Positions 24,959-38,900 of a stretch of DNA of 64,000 nt are shown in pieces. Below the pieces are notes generated by a model. It was not told the DNA's origin. It searched no databases and saw only the letters and a program-made list of their open reading frames with translations. This stretch comes from Cordylochernes scorpioides (taxonomy: Eukaryota; Arthropoda; Arachnida; Pseudoscorpiones; Chernetidae). The stretch lies in the NCBI GenBank assembly GCA_030710605.1, contig CP092880.1, positions 8,259,909 to 8,323,908 of the forward strand, read 5' to 3'. The position numbers and the translations under genes were made by a program. Position 1 is the stretch's first letter, and each line of letters opens with the position of its first letter.

Positions 24959-25137
24959 CAGAATGATTCAAGAAAAGGTCACAATATGAGCTTTGTCATA
25001 AGGAAATGCAGAGATAGTGTCAATGGACTGATATAGGCTACACCACAGTCTTTTCTATGTATTTCTACTGAGCCTACATAAGTTCATAAACATTTCTTTC
25101 ATTTAACCAAGTGTTTCAACTTTCAAAGTATGTATGA

Positions 25138-25245
25138 TAAGACCAAACTATATATAAAAATAGTACTAAAGTGAATGATAATGTTTCGGTAACAACACTG
25201 TTACCGAAATGTCACACACTATTTATTTGGTCTTATTACCTTGTG
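25138..25245. mobile_element. Degraded MITE A
   Basis: GATAAGACCAAACTATATAT ... ATGTTTCGGTAACAACACTG and GTCACACACTATTTATTTGG ... TTACCTTGTGTTTAT. Confidence 0.7.
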
Positions 25246-25321
25246 TTTATCACTGAATGATATTTTGTGCCAAAGTTTCTTAATTGTGAAAATTTGCACA
25301 CACACAATAGTTCCAATTTTA

Positions 25322-26073
25322 ATACAGTAGAACCTCCATAAGAGGATACTCCCACCAGAAGACACCTCTCTATAAAGGCCAGTTTACCATTTTTACTATT
25401 TAGCAACTCTCCAGTAAGAGGGGAGACACAACTACTACAGTAGAACCTCCCTGTAAAGGACACCTAGTGACAGAGTCAAATTGTACTTTAGATGGAGATG
25501 TCCTTTTACCTGAGAGTTGCTAAATAGTAAAAATGGTAATTTTGCAAATGAAAACTGTCCTTTATAGAGAGATGTCCTCTCGTGGAGGTTCTACTGTAGT
25601 TCTAATTCTAATACAGAAAAACTCCATGAGAGAACACTCCCACTAGAAGACACCTCTCTATAAAGGACATTTTACACCAAAATTATCATTTTTACTATTT
25701 AGAAACTTTCCATTAAGAGGGGACACAACTAATACAGTAGAACCTCCCTGTAAAGGACACCTAGTTACAGAGTCAAATTGTACTTTAGAAGGAGATGTCC
25801 TTTTACCGGAGAGTTGTTAAATACAGTAGAACTTGGATAATTTGAAAACGTCTTCAATTCAAATATTTATCTATGTCCTTAGACTTTTAAGCCTTTTATT
25901 CAAAACATTTTTAATTTGTATTTTTGGATAATTCGGATTTTTATATGGTTCGTTGGGCTTCAAATTATTCAAGTTCACTATAGTAAAAATAGTAATTTTG
26001 TAAATGAAAACTATCCTTTGTAGAGAGGTGTCCTCTAGCACAAGTGTCCTCTCATGGAGTATGTTCTACTGTA
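25322..26073. mobile_element. Cluster of pogo-type MITE E copies
   Basis: At least four partial copies in both directions, each with CAGTAGAACCTCC ends and GTAAAAATGGTAATTTTG cores. A different pogo-like element starting CAGTAGAACTTGGATAAT sits in one of them at about 25826-25981. Confidence 0.75.
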
Positions 26074-26126
26074 TTATTTTTTAAAAGAAACCTACACACA
26101 GGTTTATAAAGAGTTTCCCTAACTTA

Positions 26127-26281
26127 AAAACACAAGGTAATAAGACCAAATCCAAATAAAGAAATAGTGTGTGACGTTTCGGTAACAGCGTTGTTACCGA
26201 AACGTCACCAACTATTTATTTATTTGGATTTGGTCTTATTACCTTGTGTTTATAATCTATAATCCAAATTGTTCCTTATCT
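26127..26281. mobile_element. MITE A palindrome
   Basis: CACAAGGTAATAAGACC to AATCCAAATTGTTCCTTATC with almost no loop. Confidence 0.85.
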
Positions 26282-26319
26282 AACTTTAAAAATAAGAAGA
26301 GAGAATGTGTTGAGGAAAA

Positions 26320-26446
26320 ATAAACCGTCCTTTATAGAGAGGTGTCCTCTTACCAGAGAGTTACTAAATAGTAAAAATTGTAATTTTTCAGATTAAAATG
26401 TCCTTTGTAGAGAGTTGTCCTCTCATGGAGGTTTTTCTACTGTATT
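26320..26446. mobile_element. MITE E fragment
   Basis: GTCCTTTATAGAGAGGTGTC to GGTTTTTCTACTGTA. Confidence 0.7.
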
Positions 26447-26591
26447 TCAATGATTCTATGAATAATACATTATGACAATGGATTAAAATAATGCCATGTT
26501 GGGGGGGGGGTAATTATTATCCTAAAAATTTCTACTTTTCTACTATTTTTTAAAGAAACCTACACACACGTTTATAAAGAGTTACTCTAAT

Positions 26592-26744
26592 GATAAGGCA
26601 CAATTTGGATTATAGATTATAAACACAAGGTAATAAAACCAAATCCAAATAAATAAATAAATAATGTGTGACGTTTCGGTAACAACGCTGTCACCGAAAC
26701 GTCACACACTATTTATTTATTTGGATTTGGTTTCATTACCTTGA
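26592..26744. mobile_element. MITE A palindrome, left of the syntaxin 3' UTR
   Basis: GATAAGGCACAATTTGGATT to GGTTTCATTACCTTGAG. Its right end is cut. Confidence 0.85.
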
Positions 26745-26809
26745 GAGTTACTCTAACTTAAAAATAAAAAAAGAGAATGTGTTGAGAAAAAATTCAACAA
26801 CAAAAACTC

Positions 26810-29800
26810 AATACTTTTTAAAAGGTTTATTTAGCCATTGATGTCAACAAGTAAAACTAGCAGTACATTAAAGGCTAAATTTTTAAACTAGTTTTTAGGC
26901 TCAACAAGTCTAAAATGGTTGATTTGGTTTGTTTATATAGAATTGTTGGAAAGAGATCCTTATTATTGGTTGGGGTTTGTTTCTTTTGGAGAGTCGAGGA
27001 AGAAAGGAAGGAAATGGGGGAGAGATAGGTGGCGATACGGTCTACAAATGATGAGATAGAGAGGAGATCCGATTGGTTTGTCTTTGATTAGGTTTTTTTT
27101 TTGTTATTTAGTAGCGATAGCATTTGGTTATTTTGTTGTTATCATCCATTAGAAATTGTCTTTTTTTTTTCACAAAAAATCATATTTTTTTTTAAAGAAG
27201 ACCAAAAAGAAAAACACATGCCAATAATATATATAAGGAATTCTAGAGAAAAAAAATCTTTTTTTTTTTTAAAGACAGAAAGAGATAAAGAGATAGAGAG
27301 AGAGAAAAAAAATGATTTGTGCAACTATTTGATAAAAAGACTTAAAATTTCTAAAAATAGTGCTATGTTATTATATATGAACACACATTAACAATTTTAT
27401 ATATATATATTATTAGATATTAGAATATATATATATAGAGATAGAAATTTTTTACCACAAACTATATATTTTCAAAATAATAACATCACTTTTTTTATTA
27501 TTATTATTATTAAAATAGAAATTTTTTTTTTCATCCCATCAAGAATCAATCAATATATGCCGCCCAAAACATATCGGAAATACCAAATACAAAAAAAAGT
27601 CGAAAAAAAAAACAAGACAAATACAAGAAAACAAATAGAAAAGCCAAAAACCAAGTTAAACAAAAACAAGTTGTTGCTAAAAAAATAGAGTTACTTATAA
27701 CGTATTTCACCTTGTTTTTTCTCTCGTAAGAGAAAAAAACAAGGGTTTTTTTTTCATAATAACATTTTTTTTTTTCATACTGCCATCTTAGAAAAATAAA
27801 TTTTAAAAGGCTTTATATATATATATATTTTGTTAAAGATATTGAGTAAATAGGTGAGTAGATACTGTCCAAATGGAATTAAGGCCACAGCTAGTTGTGA
27901 ATTATAGGGGAATGAAAAAGGGGTAGATTAGATACAAGACAAAGACAAAAAAAAAAAAAAAGAAAAAATTTTCTGGATTTTTTTTCGAGAATTATCCAAT
28001 CACTTTACACAATTGCTTTTTCTTCTTTTTCCCCATTTTGCATAATAAGGGGGTTGAAAGATTTTTTTGTTCCGATAACAGTCAATATATTCTTTTTTTC
28101 TGGTTTCATAAGAATCAAGAACAATGAATTCTTTTTTTCCACACAGAGAAACAAAAAAATAAAAAACATATATAGAGATATATATATATATATGTTTTTT
28201 CACACAAACAAACATTTTCTTCCCAAAATTGACCTACAGAGCCACAGACAGAATAGGGTTTTTTTTTTAAATGCTTATAGTAAAAGCATTGAAACCTGTA
28301 CCTGCAGCTTGTTTTGGCGTTGGTATGTTTTTTTCCTATGGATATATTCATAGTTACAGAAGAAGGGGGAGGAAAAACACATAAAAAAGGAAAAAATCTA
28401 TATATATATAGCATATATTATATATATTTCCCCCTATATATATATATATTTGGTCTTATTGCCCAAGTTTGAAATGGATGCTTTGATGAATTAGAGATAA
28501 CAAGAATACATACTAAGAGTTTAGGGAAGGAGAGAGGAGGTGGAAAGGAATAAAAAGAAAAATAAGAGAGAAAAATTTCTTTTAAAACATTAAAAAAAAA
28601 GAGCCAATATTAAAAAAAAAACTAAATTTTTATAAATGTTAAAACTGTTTAAAAAACATCTTTCAGGTATAAAAAAGGATGCACCAAGGATTAGAGAGAA
28701 TGATAGAAAGATCAAAATATGTACAGAGAGAAAGAGATAAGAAGAGAAGAAAAGAGAAGAAGAAAAACTACAGAAAAATGACAAGAATTTTAAAAGAGAT
28801 TGAAAGAAAAGTTTGTTATATATATGATTTTGGAATAATAACAATAAGATAGGGGAGATTAAAAAAGAAAAAAAAAAGAGATATATAAAATCTACATTTT
28901 TTTTTTTGCAAAGTCGGAAATTATGATATGTCTGCACAAAAATTAATATGGCATTCAACTAGAGGGGAGGGAGAGAAAAAATTGTCTTAAAAAAACCTAA
29001 TAAAAAAAAGAAAATCTAGTTAAATATAATAATTATAATAGTAGTAAAAAAAAGGTTAAGAAGGTCTGAAGAGAGAGTAGGGGAGAAGGAAGGAAGGAAG
29101 AAGAAGAAGAGAGTAAAAATGTAGAGAAGAATGAACTTTACAAAGAGATGTGATTTGCATAATGAGAGAAGGACCAGAAGAAAGACAGTAGAGAAGACAG
29201 ACAAGACAGAGAGAGAGAGAAAAAGGTTATATACATCGAGATTAGAGAACAAGAAGAAACAGAAGAAAGACAGACAGAGAAAGAGCATGTACTAGATAGA
29301 GATAGAGAAGATATAGCTTACTATAGCATCATAGAATAAGACTGCAAGAGATAGAGATAGACAGACAATATATATATATACATCGAAGAAGGGAGGGGAA
29401 GCTATATATACACAAGCTAAAATCAAAGAGGATAAATAGGGGGGGCAGCAGCAGCAGCGGAAGCGAGGGGGATCTGTAACAGAATGCCAAGCCTACTACT
29501 TGAGAAGTTTTTTTTGGAAAAACCATCATCAGCATGGTTTACTTGGCAATCCACCACCACCAACATTGTAGCTCTGATAGAGAGGTGAACCTGTCCATAG
29601 ACAGAGAGAAGTAGAGACACATAGATAGACAAGAGTATATATATACACACACACACAAATATTCAGAGAATTCTGCTGTCATCACCATTAGAGATTTTTT
29701 TCAACTTTTTTTTGTAGTTAAATTTTGTATATTTTTCTAAGACAAGATTATTGCGAAAGAGTAGAGTAGTACGTAGTAGCTACCTAAATAGAGCTGTACA

Positions 29801-29853
29801 CGGAGAGAGAGAGAGAGATAGAGAAGTAGAGAGATAGAGAAAGAGAGGACCGA
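26810..29853 (-). other. STX1A: Syntaxin-1 3' UTR, about 3 kb, U/C-rich and free of transposons
   Basis: Downstream of the stop codon, this is the only stretch of about 3 kb in the window without a recognised mobile element. In transcript sense it is a series of U runs, CU runs and UA repeats. It ends near an AATAAA just before a MITE A copy. This suggests a long 3' UTR kept free of insertions. Open frames inside it are low-complexity and are not called as genes. Confidence 0.7.
26826..26831 (-). promoter_or_regulatory. STX1A: Candidate syntaxin-1 polyadenylation signal
   Basis: TTTATT on the + strand is AATAAA in the syntaxin sense. It sits at the left border of the transposon-free block, about 80 bp before MITE A starts. 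Other AATAAA sites within the AT-rich UTR could be used as well. Confidence 0.4.
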
Positions 29854-29931
29854 CTACATGACGGAGCCTCCCACCGCCGACACCAAGATGATCACCAGTA
29901 CAACCACGCAGATCAGGATCATGATTTTCTT
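29854..29931 (-). CDS. STX1A: Syntaxin-1 last exon: membrane anchor and stop
   Basis: Acceptor GGTGTGCAG. Encodes [20 protein letters not shown] then GGSVM and TAG. Two lysines continue the juxtamembrane basic patch, and about 20 hydrophobic residues form the single C-terminal anchor. Only five residues follow the helix core, as usual for syntaxin-1. Confidence 0.97.
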   Translation of the reverse strand, partial: KKIMILICVVVLVIILVSAVGGSVM

Positions 29932-32900
29932 CTGCACACCCCAACAACACGTCAGAACCTGTAGTTTTCTCTTTAAAATACGTAGACACATTCAGATAAG
30001 AGTTAATACTATACAAGTCTTTAAACCTATCAAACCCTTTATTGTTGTTTGTAGTGTTGAGTTTAACTTTTGCTGACTATATGGACAAAAATTCTCCACT
30101 AGATTAGATATCTGGTCCATATAGTTTTCTCAGTTATGTTTGATAGAGAAGTTTTTTTTTTTTTTTGCTTATCCCTAGTACACGTGGTACAGGCCATGAT
30201 AATCATGGTGGGTAGAAGGTGATTGCTTTTACTGTAAGAGCATCACATGTCTACACATGTGAAAAGCAGTTCAACTTTGCACTTACAAATGTGCCAGAGC
30301 CCTGTTTAGTTACTTACACTTGCTGGTGGGGTTGGACTTTTTCAAGAATCAGGGAGCCATTGTAGATTTTTTTTTTTTTTTTATTAGAAAAAAGTACCCA
30401 ATGCGGGATTCGATCCCAGGCCATAGTGGTTGAAAACCAAGGGTTTAGACCACCCTTCCACTGACCCCCAGGTTAAGGTTTAATACTCCCATTTCTGGCA
30501 GTGGAGAGAATCAAAATCAACACCAAGGCAATAAGACCAAATAAATTGATACCTTGTATTCTTATTTCCTTGTAGTTCTAATCTATAATCTAAATTGTGT
30601 CCTTTCAACGCCAAAGTTTTATACCAGAGTAACCAGAGTTGGGATCAGAATATTTTTGTGAAACCTACTTTTTAAATTTCAATAACCCGCAGGAATATCT
30701 CTTCGACAACAAGAGAAGCTTCAAGTTTGTATTTCTCATTTATACACCAACTTTTTAAATCTTATTTTGATAGCTTGAGGAGCTTTTTCTGAAAATTCTT
30801 TCTCTTGCTCAGTTTGCCATTATACCAAATTGAATCAAAATAAAGGAAAGAGTTTTTTTTTTTTACTTATCCCTAGTACACGCGGTACAGGCCATGATAA
30901 TCATGGTGGGTAGTTAGCGACTGCTTTTACTGTAAGCGCACCACATGTCTACACATGTGAAAAGCAGTTCGACTTTGCACTTACAAATGCCAGAGCCCCG
31001 TTTGGTTACTTGCACTCGCTGGTGGGGTTGGACTTTTGCAAGAATCGGGAGCCATTGGAGCATTTTTTTTTTTTTTTAACAGAAAAAAGTGTCCAATGCG
31101 GGAATCGAACCCGGGTCCTAGTGGTCAAAACCAAACGGTTTAACCAGCCTTCCACCGACCCCCAAGGAAAGAGTTAAACAATTAAAAAAAGGTTTCTGGA
31201 AATAAGTTTCTTTTTATTATAAAACCGTCACAAGCTTTCGGTCATCTCTGCCCTTTTACAGGAGAACATATACAATGAAAAAAAAAGCCGCTTTAAAACA
31301 GTTAGACATCAGGCAGTGTTTTAATCATTGCATATGTTCTCCTGTAGAAAGGCAGAGATGCCCTAAAGCTTGAGACAGTTTTATAATAAAAATAAACTTA
31401 TCTCCAGAAACCTTTTTTTAATTGTTTAATTACCACTAGATGGAGCTCTGCCATCTATAAAGCTCATGTGAGAGATCAGGATATGGCTATTTTGTTTTTA
31501 TTATATATATATATTCCATATATACATCTTATCTGATATCTTATAGAAATATTTAAATAAAGATTTTTTTTTTATTATTATTCCTAGTACACATGGTACA
31601 AGGTATTGTCCAGGAGATTTAAATCAATTTATGTAAAGGAAAGAGTGTCAAATTGTCTTTAATTTAAATGAAATTTATATCCTTAAAAACACTAAAGTAG
31701 TGTTCTTGCCTTATTTAAAAAAAAAAATAGCATACTTAAAAGAAGGTACAATTTGGATACTTGGTCTTATTACCTTGTGTTTCTAAATAAAGGTACAGAA
31801 AAAAAATAAAGACCTCTTAATAAACACAAGGTAATAAGACCAAATCCAAATAAATAAATAGTGTGTGACGTTTCAGTAACAGCGTTGTTACCGAAACGTC
31901 ACACACTATTTATTTATTTGGATTTGGTCTTATTACCTTGTTTTTATAATCTATAATCCAAATTGTGCCTTATCGACCTCTTAATAAGTAACACATCACA
32001 AAATATTTCTATACAAAAGCACATACAGTAGAACCTTCCTGTAAAGACCAACACCTAATTTCAGAGCCAAAGTGTCCTTTAGGGAGAAATGTCCTCTTAC
32101 AAGAGAGTTTCTAAATAGTAAAAATGGTAATTTTGCAAAGAAAAACTGTCCTTTATAGAGAGGTGTCCTCTCATGTAGGTTTTACTGTATATACAAATAT
32201 GATTTTCTATATAAAAACTCACCTTTTCAAAAGTTGTCTTTCTTCCAATTTGATCTCATGGACATTTCACCTTTCTTCTGTCTATTACATTTAACTAAAA
32301 AAAAAAAAAATCAAAATAACAAACAGAAATATTAAAAAAAAAGGGGGGGAGGGGAGGTAGGGAATGTAAAATAAAGAGGGGTTAGGGAGAGAAAATAAAT
32401 AAATAAATAAATACTTGCCATTTTTAATAAGAAGTTGTTTGAAGTCAAAATTTCAGCCTGGTTTAGAACTCCGGCAGTCCAAACAAAACTAAAAAAATAA
32501 TAATAAAAATAAGAATAAAATAAAAGATAACAAAACAAAATAAAATAAATAAAATAGAAAAATAAGAGCCAACAGCCCAAAACATGTTCGTGATTGGCTT
32601 TTCTTGATTTATCAAGAAATGGGTTGATCAAATACTATGGAATAAGCTTAAATCAACGATTAGTTGATTTTTTTTCCACTAGATGGCGCTCTCTCTGTCA
32701 TCTATAAAGCTCATGTGAACGAACAGGATATGGCTACTTTGTTTTTAATATACATATTCCATAATACCATATATACATCTTATCTGATATTCTCTTTGTG
32801 TATATACTCTATCTTATGAGAACTTTGTTAAGTTTAGAACTATTTGTACAATAATTTACAAAACACTACTAATCCATCGTGTAAATAATTAATCATATAT

Positions 32901-35900
32901 ATGTAAATAATACTGGCACAGCACAATAGTCCTTTGGACTTCGTGCTTTTTGTAACAATATATATAAATAAATAAAAAATCTTATCCTCTGATATCTTAT
33001 AGAAATATTTAAATAAAGATTTTTTTTTTTATTATTATTCCTAGTACACATGGTATAGGCCATGATAATCATGGTGGATAGAAGTAGGCAACTGCTTTTT
33101 ACAGTAAGTGCACGACATGTCTACACATGTGAAAAGCGGTTTGACTTTTGCACTTACAAATGTGCAGGAGCCCCGTAAATAAAGATAATCTGTGTGAGGA
33201 AGTGTAAGGAGAGGAAAGTTGGCTAGCAGGATCACACCCCTAGTCAACCACATGTGTCCTGTCTTCTAAAAATGGACATTACAGGGAACTGGAGGAGGGT
33301 CATCACCTAGTTACTCCCTAAGCGGTTGCCATTTTAGCCTACTCAGAATAGTATAAGAGGCCCTGGATTTGATGATAAGGGGATAGTTCTTTTAAAAGTT
33401 GTTCTCAGTTGTTCCCAGGGTGGTCCTTCTCTTTCCTCTCTTATCTACTCCTCACAGTTTTTTACTCCTGGATCCTGTATGCACCCTTACCACTTGCCCC
33501 ACAACCTATGTCTGCTTATCAAATAGGATATCTTGGGTTAGAAATAAAAAGTAGCACCTATATAACTTGATATTATGTTAACATTTAAAGCACAAGTGAA
33601 TTAATGAATACAACCTTTATATAATGTAGATATTTAGAAAAGTTGAAATTATATATTTAGATCAACTGCTGCCCAGTACTGATTTTGCAACTGGGTTTCT
33701 TAGGCTGAAATTGTATTGCCAGTGAGTCATAAATGCCTGAATTCATCTTTAATGTCACTAAAGGGTGCACACCTGTAAAAAAACCATGGGGTTCCTAGTA
33801 AAATGTTTTCTGATTGAATGTTTGTATTGAATTGCTTCTGATTGAATCTTCTTATTTGAAGAAATACTTTTACAATTTGCCATCCCAACTTAGGGAGATC
33901 TATAGTTTGATTCCTAAACAAGTCTCATTAAAAAAACTTATCAAAATTTTAGTGATATTACCGGATTATATGGAATTACCAATTAATGAGATTGCTCAAG
34001 TAATATACTAGCATTGATTGATTTTTAAATCTTGGGTTCACCTGGAGCTGACAAATATTGACACCAACTACCCTGTCAGTCTTGATCCTGTCTTAATTTA
34101 TTTTACAACACCAAGCAGATTTTATGTTGGAAGATTAAAAAGAAATGTGGAGGATGTAGTAATCCCCCCTGCTGATGGTCAACAACATTAGGTTAAAGTA
34201 TATGACAATCCTATCAAAAAAGAGAAAGTTGAAGAAACTGGTGCTCGACATCTAAAACATCAACTTGGTGAGATTTAAGAACAGTATATACCTTCAAGAA
34301 TTCCTAACTATGTTCAACCCAACTTCTATAACGTTCAATTTTTTACTGGACATGGTGACTTCAACACATATTTGTTTAGAATTGGCAAAATTGGTTCACC
34401 TGCATGCACTTGTGGAAACGAACAACAAACTCCTGAACACCTTCTGATAAACTGTCCATTAACTACTGATCTCAGGGAAGAAAACCAACTTTACCTGACT
34501 AATACAAAACAAGCTGCTTGCAATAAAGACCAATACATCAAGTTTAATAGATTCTGCAGGATGTATATTTTGAGTCGAAAGTGTTGACTGTACATATTTC
34601 AAGCTACTACTTATAATTACTATATGTAAATTTTTCATGATTCCCAATGTTCAATTGCATATTAATTGTATATAATTTAAAATATACACGCAATTATCCA
34701 AATTGTGGATATGGCGTGTCTCTCCTAACTGTTAAATAAAATAAAATAAATATACCAATAGAATTAATTACAAAAAGTTTCTTTATTTAATAAAACGGCA
34801 AGCTTTCAAGCATTAGCTCATCATCAGGCTAATGATGAGCTAACGCTTGAAAAGCTTGCCGTTTTATTTAATAAAGAAACTTTTTGTAATATTAATTTTA
34901 TTGGTATATACAGTTTAAATTCCATTGCAATTATTCCACAATCTAATTTGAGAACAAGGAAAAATTCACCGTTTACTCTGTATAGGGGACTATAACAAAA
35001 ATCTGTGTCCATGGTTTTGATATAACTTTTTTATTCTTCTTATTTTTTATTCTTTCTTATAATCTGTATATATTTACCATATGTATATAATCTTTCTCCA
35101 TTTTTTATTTCCCACTTTCATAGGTTTCTCCGTCTTGTAACCCCAAGGAGAATCCTCTGTAAGACCTGCGTGTCTTAATAAAGGCTTTTGTGTGTCCATG
35201 GTTTTGATATAACGATTATATTATCATCAATGTTCATGCATCACTACCATATTTGGCTTCTGGCAGACACATGCTAATGTTACTACATAATTTTGTGGTA
35301 ATTAATTTCTTGCTATATATTATCATTCTGGAGTAAAATACCAATAAAAGAAAAATTGTATAAAAATAACAATGAAAATGCACCCTTTTTTTGTGTTTCT
35401 ACCATTTAAAAAAAAGTTACAGCATCTAACCTAGAAAAATAAAGGAACAATAGAGATAGCTTCCATCATTCTTGGTACCAAATAGAAAACCCCAAAAAAC
35501 AGACCCTCCAACTAAACAGAAGGGAATAGACACAGTTGGCCAGATGGAAATCTGGTCACCTGCGCCCTCTAGTCTATAAAGAGGGAGCCAAAAGCTTCCC
35601 CATGTGCACTAGGTGCAAAACCGAAGAGGCCACTCCTCAACATAAACTAAATTGTATTGGAAAGGACAAAGGTTCCCTGTACAGAGAACCAAGAAGAGTT
35701 CTTGAACTTCTTTATGAGCACGACCTCCAAGATCTTGTCTAATTTAGACTAATAAAAGGATAAGTAAAAAAAAAAGATGCATGTGATAAATGTAAAGTTA
35801 GACTGTACTGAGAAGTGAAAGATTCAGTACAAACTTCTTTGAAGCAATCACAACACCAAAACTTACCCGCCGCGCCTTGCTTTGGTAGGCCAAGGCCTTT

Positions 35901-38900
35901 TTGGTGTCTTGAACGGCAGTTTCAATGTAGTCCCTTGCATGCTCACAGTGGTACTCGATCCGATCAATCATCTCACCCTGGAGCACACACATTACCCCCT
36001 TTGTATAAAACAGAACTTCTATTGGAAAGATCACCTTCATGAGACTTCAAGGAAAAACTACACAAGGTAATAAGACCAAATCCAAATAAATAAATAATGT
36101 GTGACGTTTCGGTAACAGCATTGTTACCGTCTTCAGACAAAAGTACTAAATGAGAAATTTTACCACTATTCTACCACCGAAACGTCACACACTATTCATT
36201 TATTTGGATTTGGTCTTATTACCTTGTGATTATAATCTATAATCCAAATTGTGCCTTATCAAGGAAAAACTACATTATTTTTTAACAGCCTCTTATGTGT
36301 GGGACATTCTCTATTGCTTTAGTTGAAAGTGGATTGTCCATCTCTTCTTCTACTTCTTTCTTCTTTTTTTTTTTTATCCCTAGTACACGTGATACAGGCC
36401 ATGATAATCATGGTGGGTAAAAGTAGGCGACTGCTTTACTGTAAATGTACCACATATCTACACATGTGAAAAGCAGTTTGACTTTGCACTAACAAATGTG
36501 CCAGAGCCCCATTTGGTTACTTGCACTCGTTGATGGGGTGGGACTTTTGCAAGAATCGGGGGCCATTGGAGCATTTTTTTTTTTTAAATCAGAAAAAAAG
36601 TGTCCAATGTGGGAATCGAACCCGGGTCGTAGGGGTTGAAAACCAATGGTTTAGACCATCCTTCCACCAACCTCCCTTCTTCTTTCTTATCTTCATCATG
36701 ACTGGTTGAAGTAGAAAGCATCTGCCTTTGTCATTAATACTGGGAACACTACTCAGTGGCAGGCCACTGACTTAGCTCCAAAAGAAATGGTCCATAATAA
36801 ATATGTATATAGAGTAGAACCTCTCTCTAAAGGATACCTGGTTGCAGAGCCAAAGTAATACAAATGGTATTTTTAATGATGAAAACTGTTCTTTGTAGAG
36901 AGGTGTCCATTCTTGGAGGTTCTACTGTATATAGAAAAATACATTGGTCATAAGAATCCTACATCCAAGTATAACATTTAATAAATTAATTTATTATACT
37001 ATTATTTTTATTATGTTTTTATACTAATGTATTACAGTTAAAACTGTCTATAGCGCCCCCCTCTAAATAGCGCCTTCCTCTCTATAGAGCCCAATTTTAA
37101 ATACATAGTACGATGCAATTTACATTGAAAGTGACCTGTCTATAGCACCCCTTCTCTATAGCACCCTATTTTGGTGAGTCCCAAGAGGGGGCACTATAGA
37201 CATGTTTAACTGTATATTTTATGTTAATTAATTTTAGTAATTAAATTTGGCCATGAATCTTAACTTGGTGGTGTAGGCATGAACACAAAGGGGGCTATGG
37301 TCAACAACTGTATGTTGTTGTTTCTTATCCCCTTGAGTAAAGATTACCCAATTCCATGAGTTCAAGCTTCTCGAGCTGTTTGATGATAAAACAGTGTCCC
37401 AAAGGTCCTGTTTAGTGCATATAATAAGAATAAGATAAGAAACTATACAAAATAAGACCAAAAATTATTCTGAAAGAACAACAATTACAATATAATAAAC
37501 ATCCTAAATATCTTGGCTACACCCTGGATCCAGAAATTAACTCCAGTAAACATATTGAAGAAGTTATTAGAAAAGGAAGAGACCGACTAAAAATCCTGAA
37601 ATATATTTCAGGAAGAGAGTGGGGAGCCGATGCAACCACACTAAAATTAACTTACACATCTCTAATTAGACCTATCCTGGAATATGGATATCAAATCTAT
37701 GGTACAGCATCTGAAACAAATCTAAAATCACTGGAAAGGATACAACTAAGTGCAGCTAGAATTATTACAGGTCTTCGAAATACCTGCCCTAATGATATTG
37801 TACTTTACGAGGCAGACATTATGCCCTTAAAGGATAGAAGAAGCTACAATCTGCCAAAATATATAAACAAAATCAAGAGTTATGGAAACAAACACAGAAC
37901 TTCCAAGTACATACTTAATTGGGAATCCAATTTAAGACTCAAAAAAGAAGGCCCTCTACACCTGGCCAAAAGAAATGAATTTTTAAAATATAAAGTGGAA
38001 AAAAATTATTTATCAGAAAAAATTTCTCCATGCAAACCACTACAAAATGTTATTTTTAATGCCACTTTAAATGAACCCACCAACAAACAATACCAAAATC
38101 CAGAATACTTAAAACAATTATCATTAGAAATAATTAATAACATTCCTAAAAATGCAATAACTATCTATACCGATGGTAGCAGAGACGAGCTAGGACACAC
38201 TGGCAGTGGCTGTCTCATCAAAACCACAAATAGCATTGAGAAAATGAACAGAAGAAACCCAGATTTTTGCTCAGTCTTCAGATCAGAACTTATAGCCATC
38301 TATGAAGCCTTAAAATCCATCAGAAATACTAATTATCAAGATATCTGGATTCTTACTGATAGTAGAAGTGCCATACAACACTTGAGTCACACAGGGGAAC
38401 TCAGAGACAAAGTAAGCAGGAACATAATTGGTTATCTCCAAAAACTCTCAAAAACCTCAAAAATTCACCTTCAATGGATACCCTCACACGTTGGCATTGA
38501 AGGCAATGAAGCTTCTGATGTGCTAGCGAAAAAAGGCACAAAAGAACCCTTGCCACAGAAAAATAAACTTACTTTTAAAGAAATAGAAACAATAGCCAAA
38601 ACAAAAATAAACAAGAACTGGAGGATCCCACCTAAGCACAGTTGGTAGTGAACCCAGGAGGAGCTCTGAACATCAGAAATAGACAGCATCAAACAACACT
38701 AACAAGATTTAGAACAGGCCATCTCAAGCCATTGAAGATAGAAAATAATAACAAAATTTATCCCAATTGCCTAAAATGTAGTTTGGTACCTGCAGCTCCA
38801 GAACACATTTTGGCTTGCATTATATGCACTAAACAGGACCTTTGGGAGAGGCCGCTGCTCATCATAAAACAGCTCGAGGAGCATGAACTCATGGAATTCG

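Larger units (their letters stand above)
24038..26826. other. Region between the convergent 3' ends of GNPTAB and syntaxin-1
   Basis: No gene is visible. It holds the end of the GNPTAB transcript, a LINE-B tandem insertion, several MITE A palindromes and a cluster of pogo-type MITE E copies, one carrying a second pogo-like element at about 25826-25981 (CAGTAGAACTTGGATAATTTG start, cut here to 21 minus one bases of context). A G10 run lies at about 26502. Confidence 0.6.

Noticed and set aside
28000-29656. Many short frames rich in Phe, Leu and Ser on the - strand
   Set aside because: The region is U/C-rich 3' UTR of syntaxin-1; low-complexity composition opens frames by chance, and no domain or splice signal supports them.
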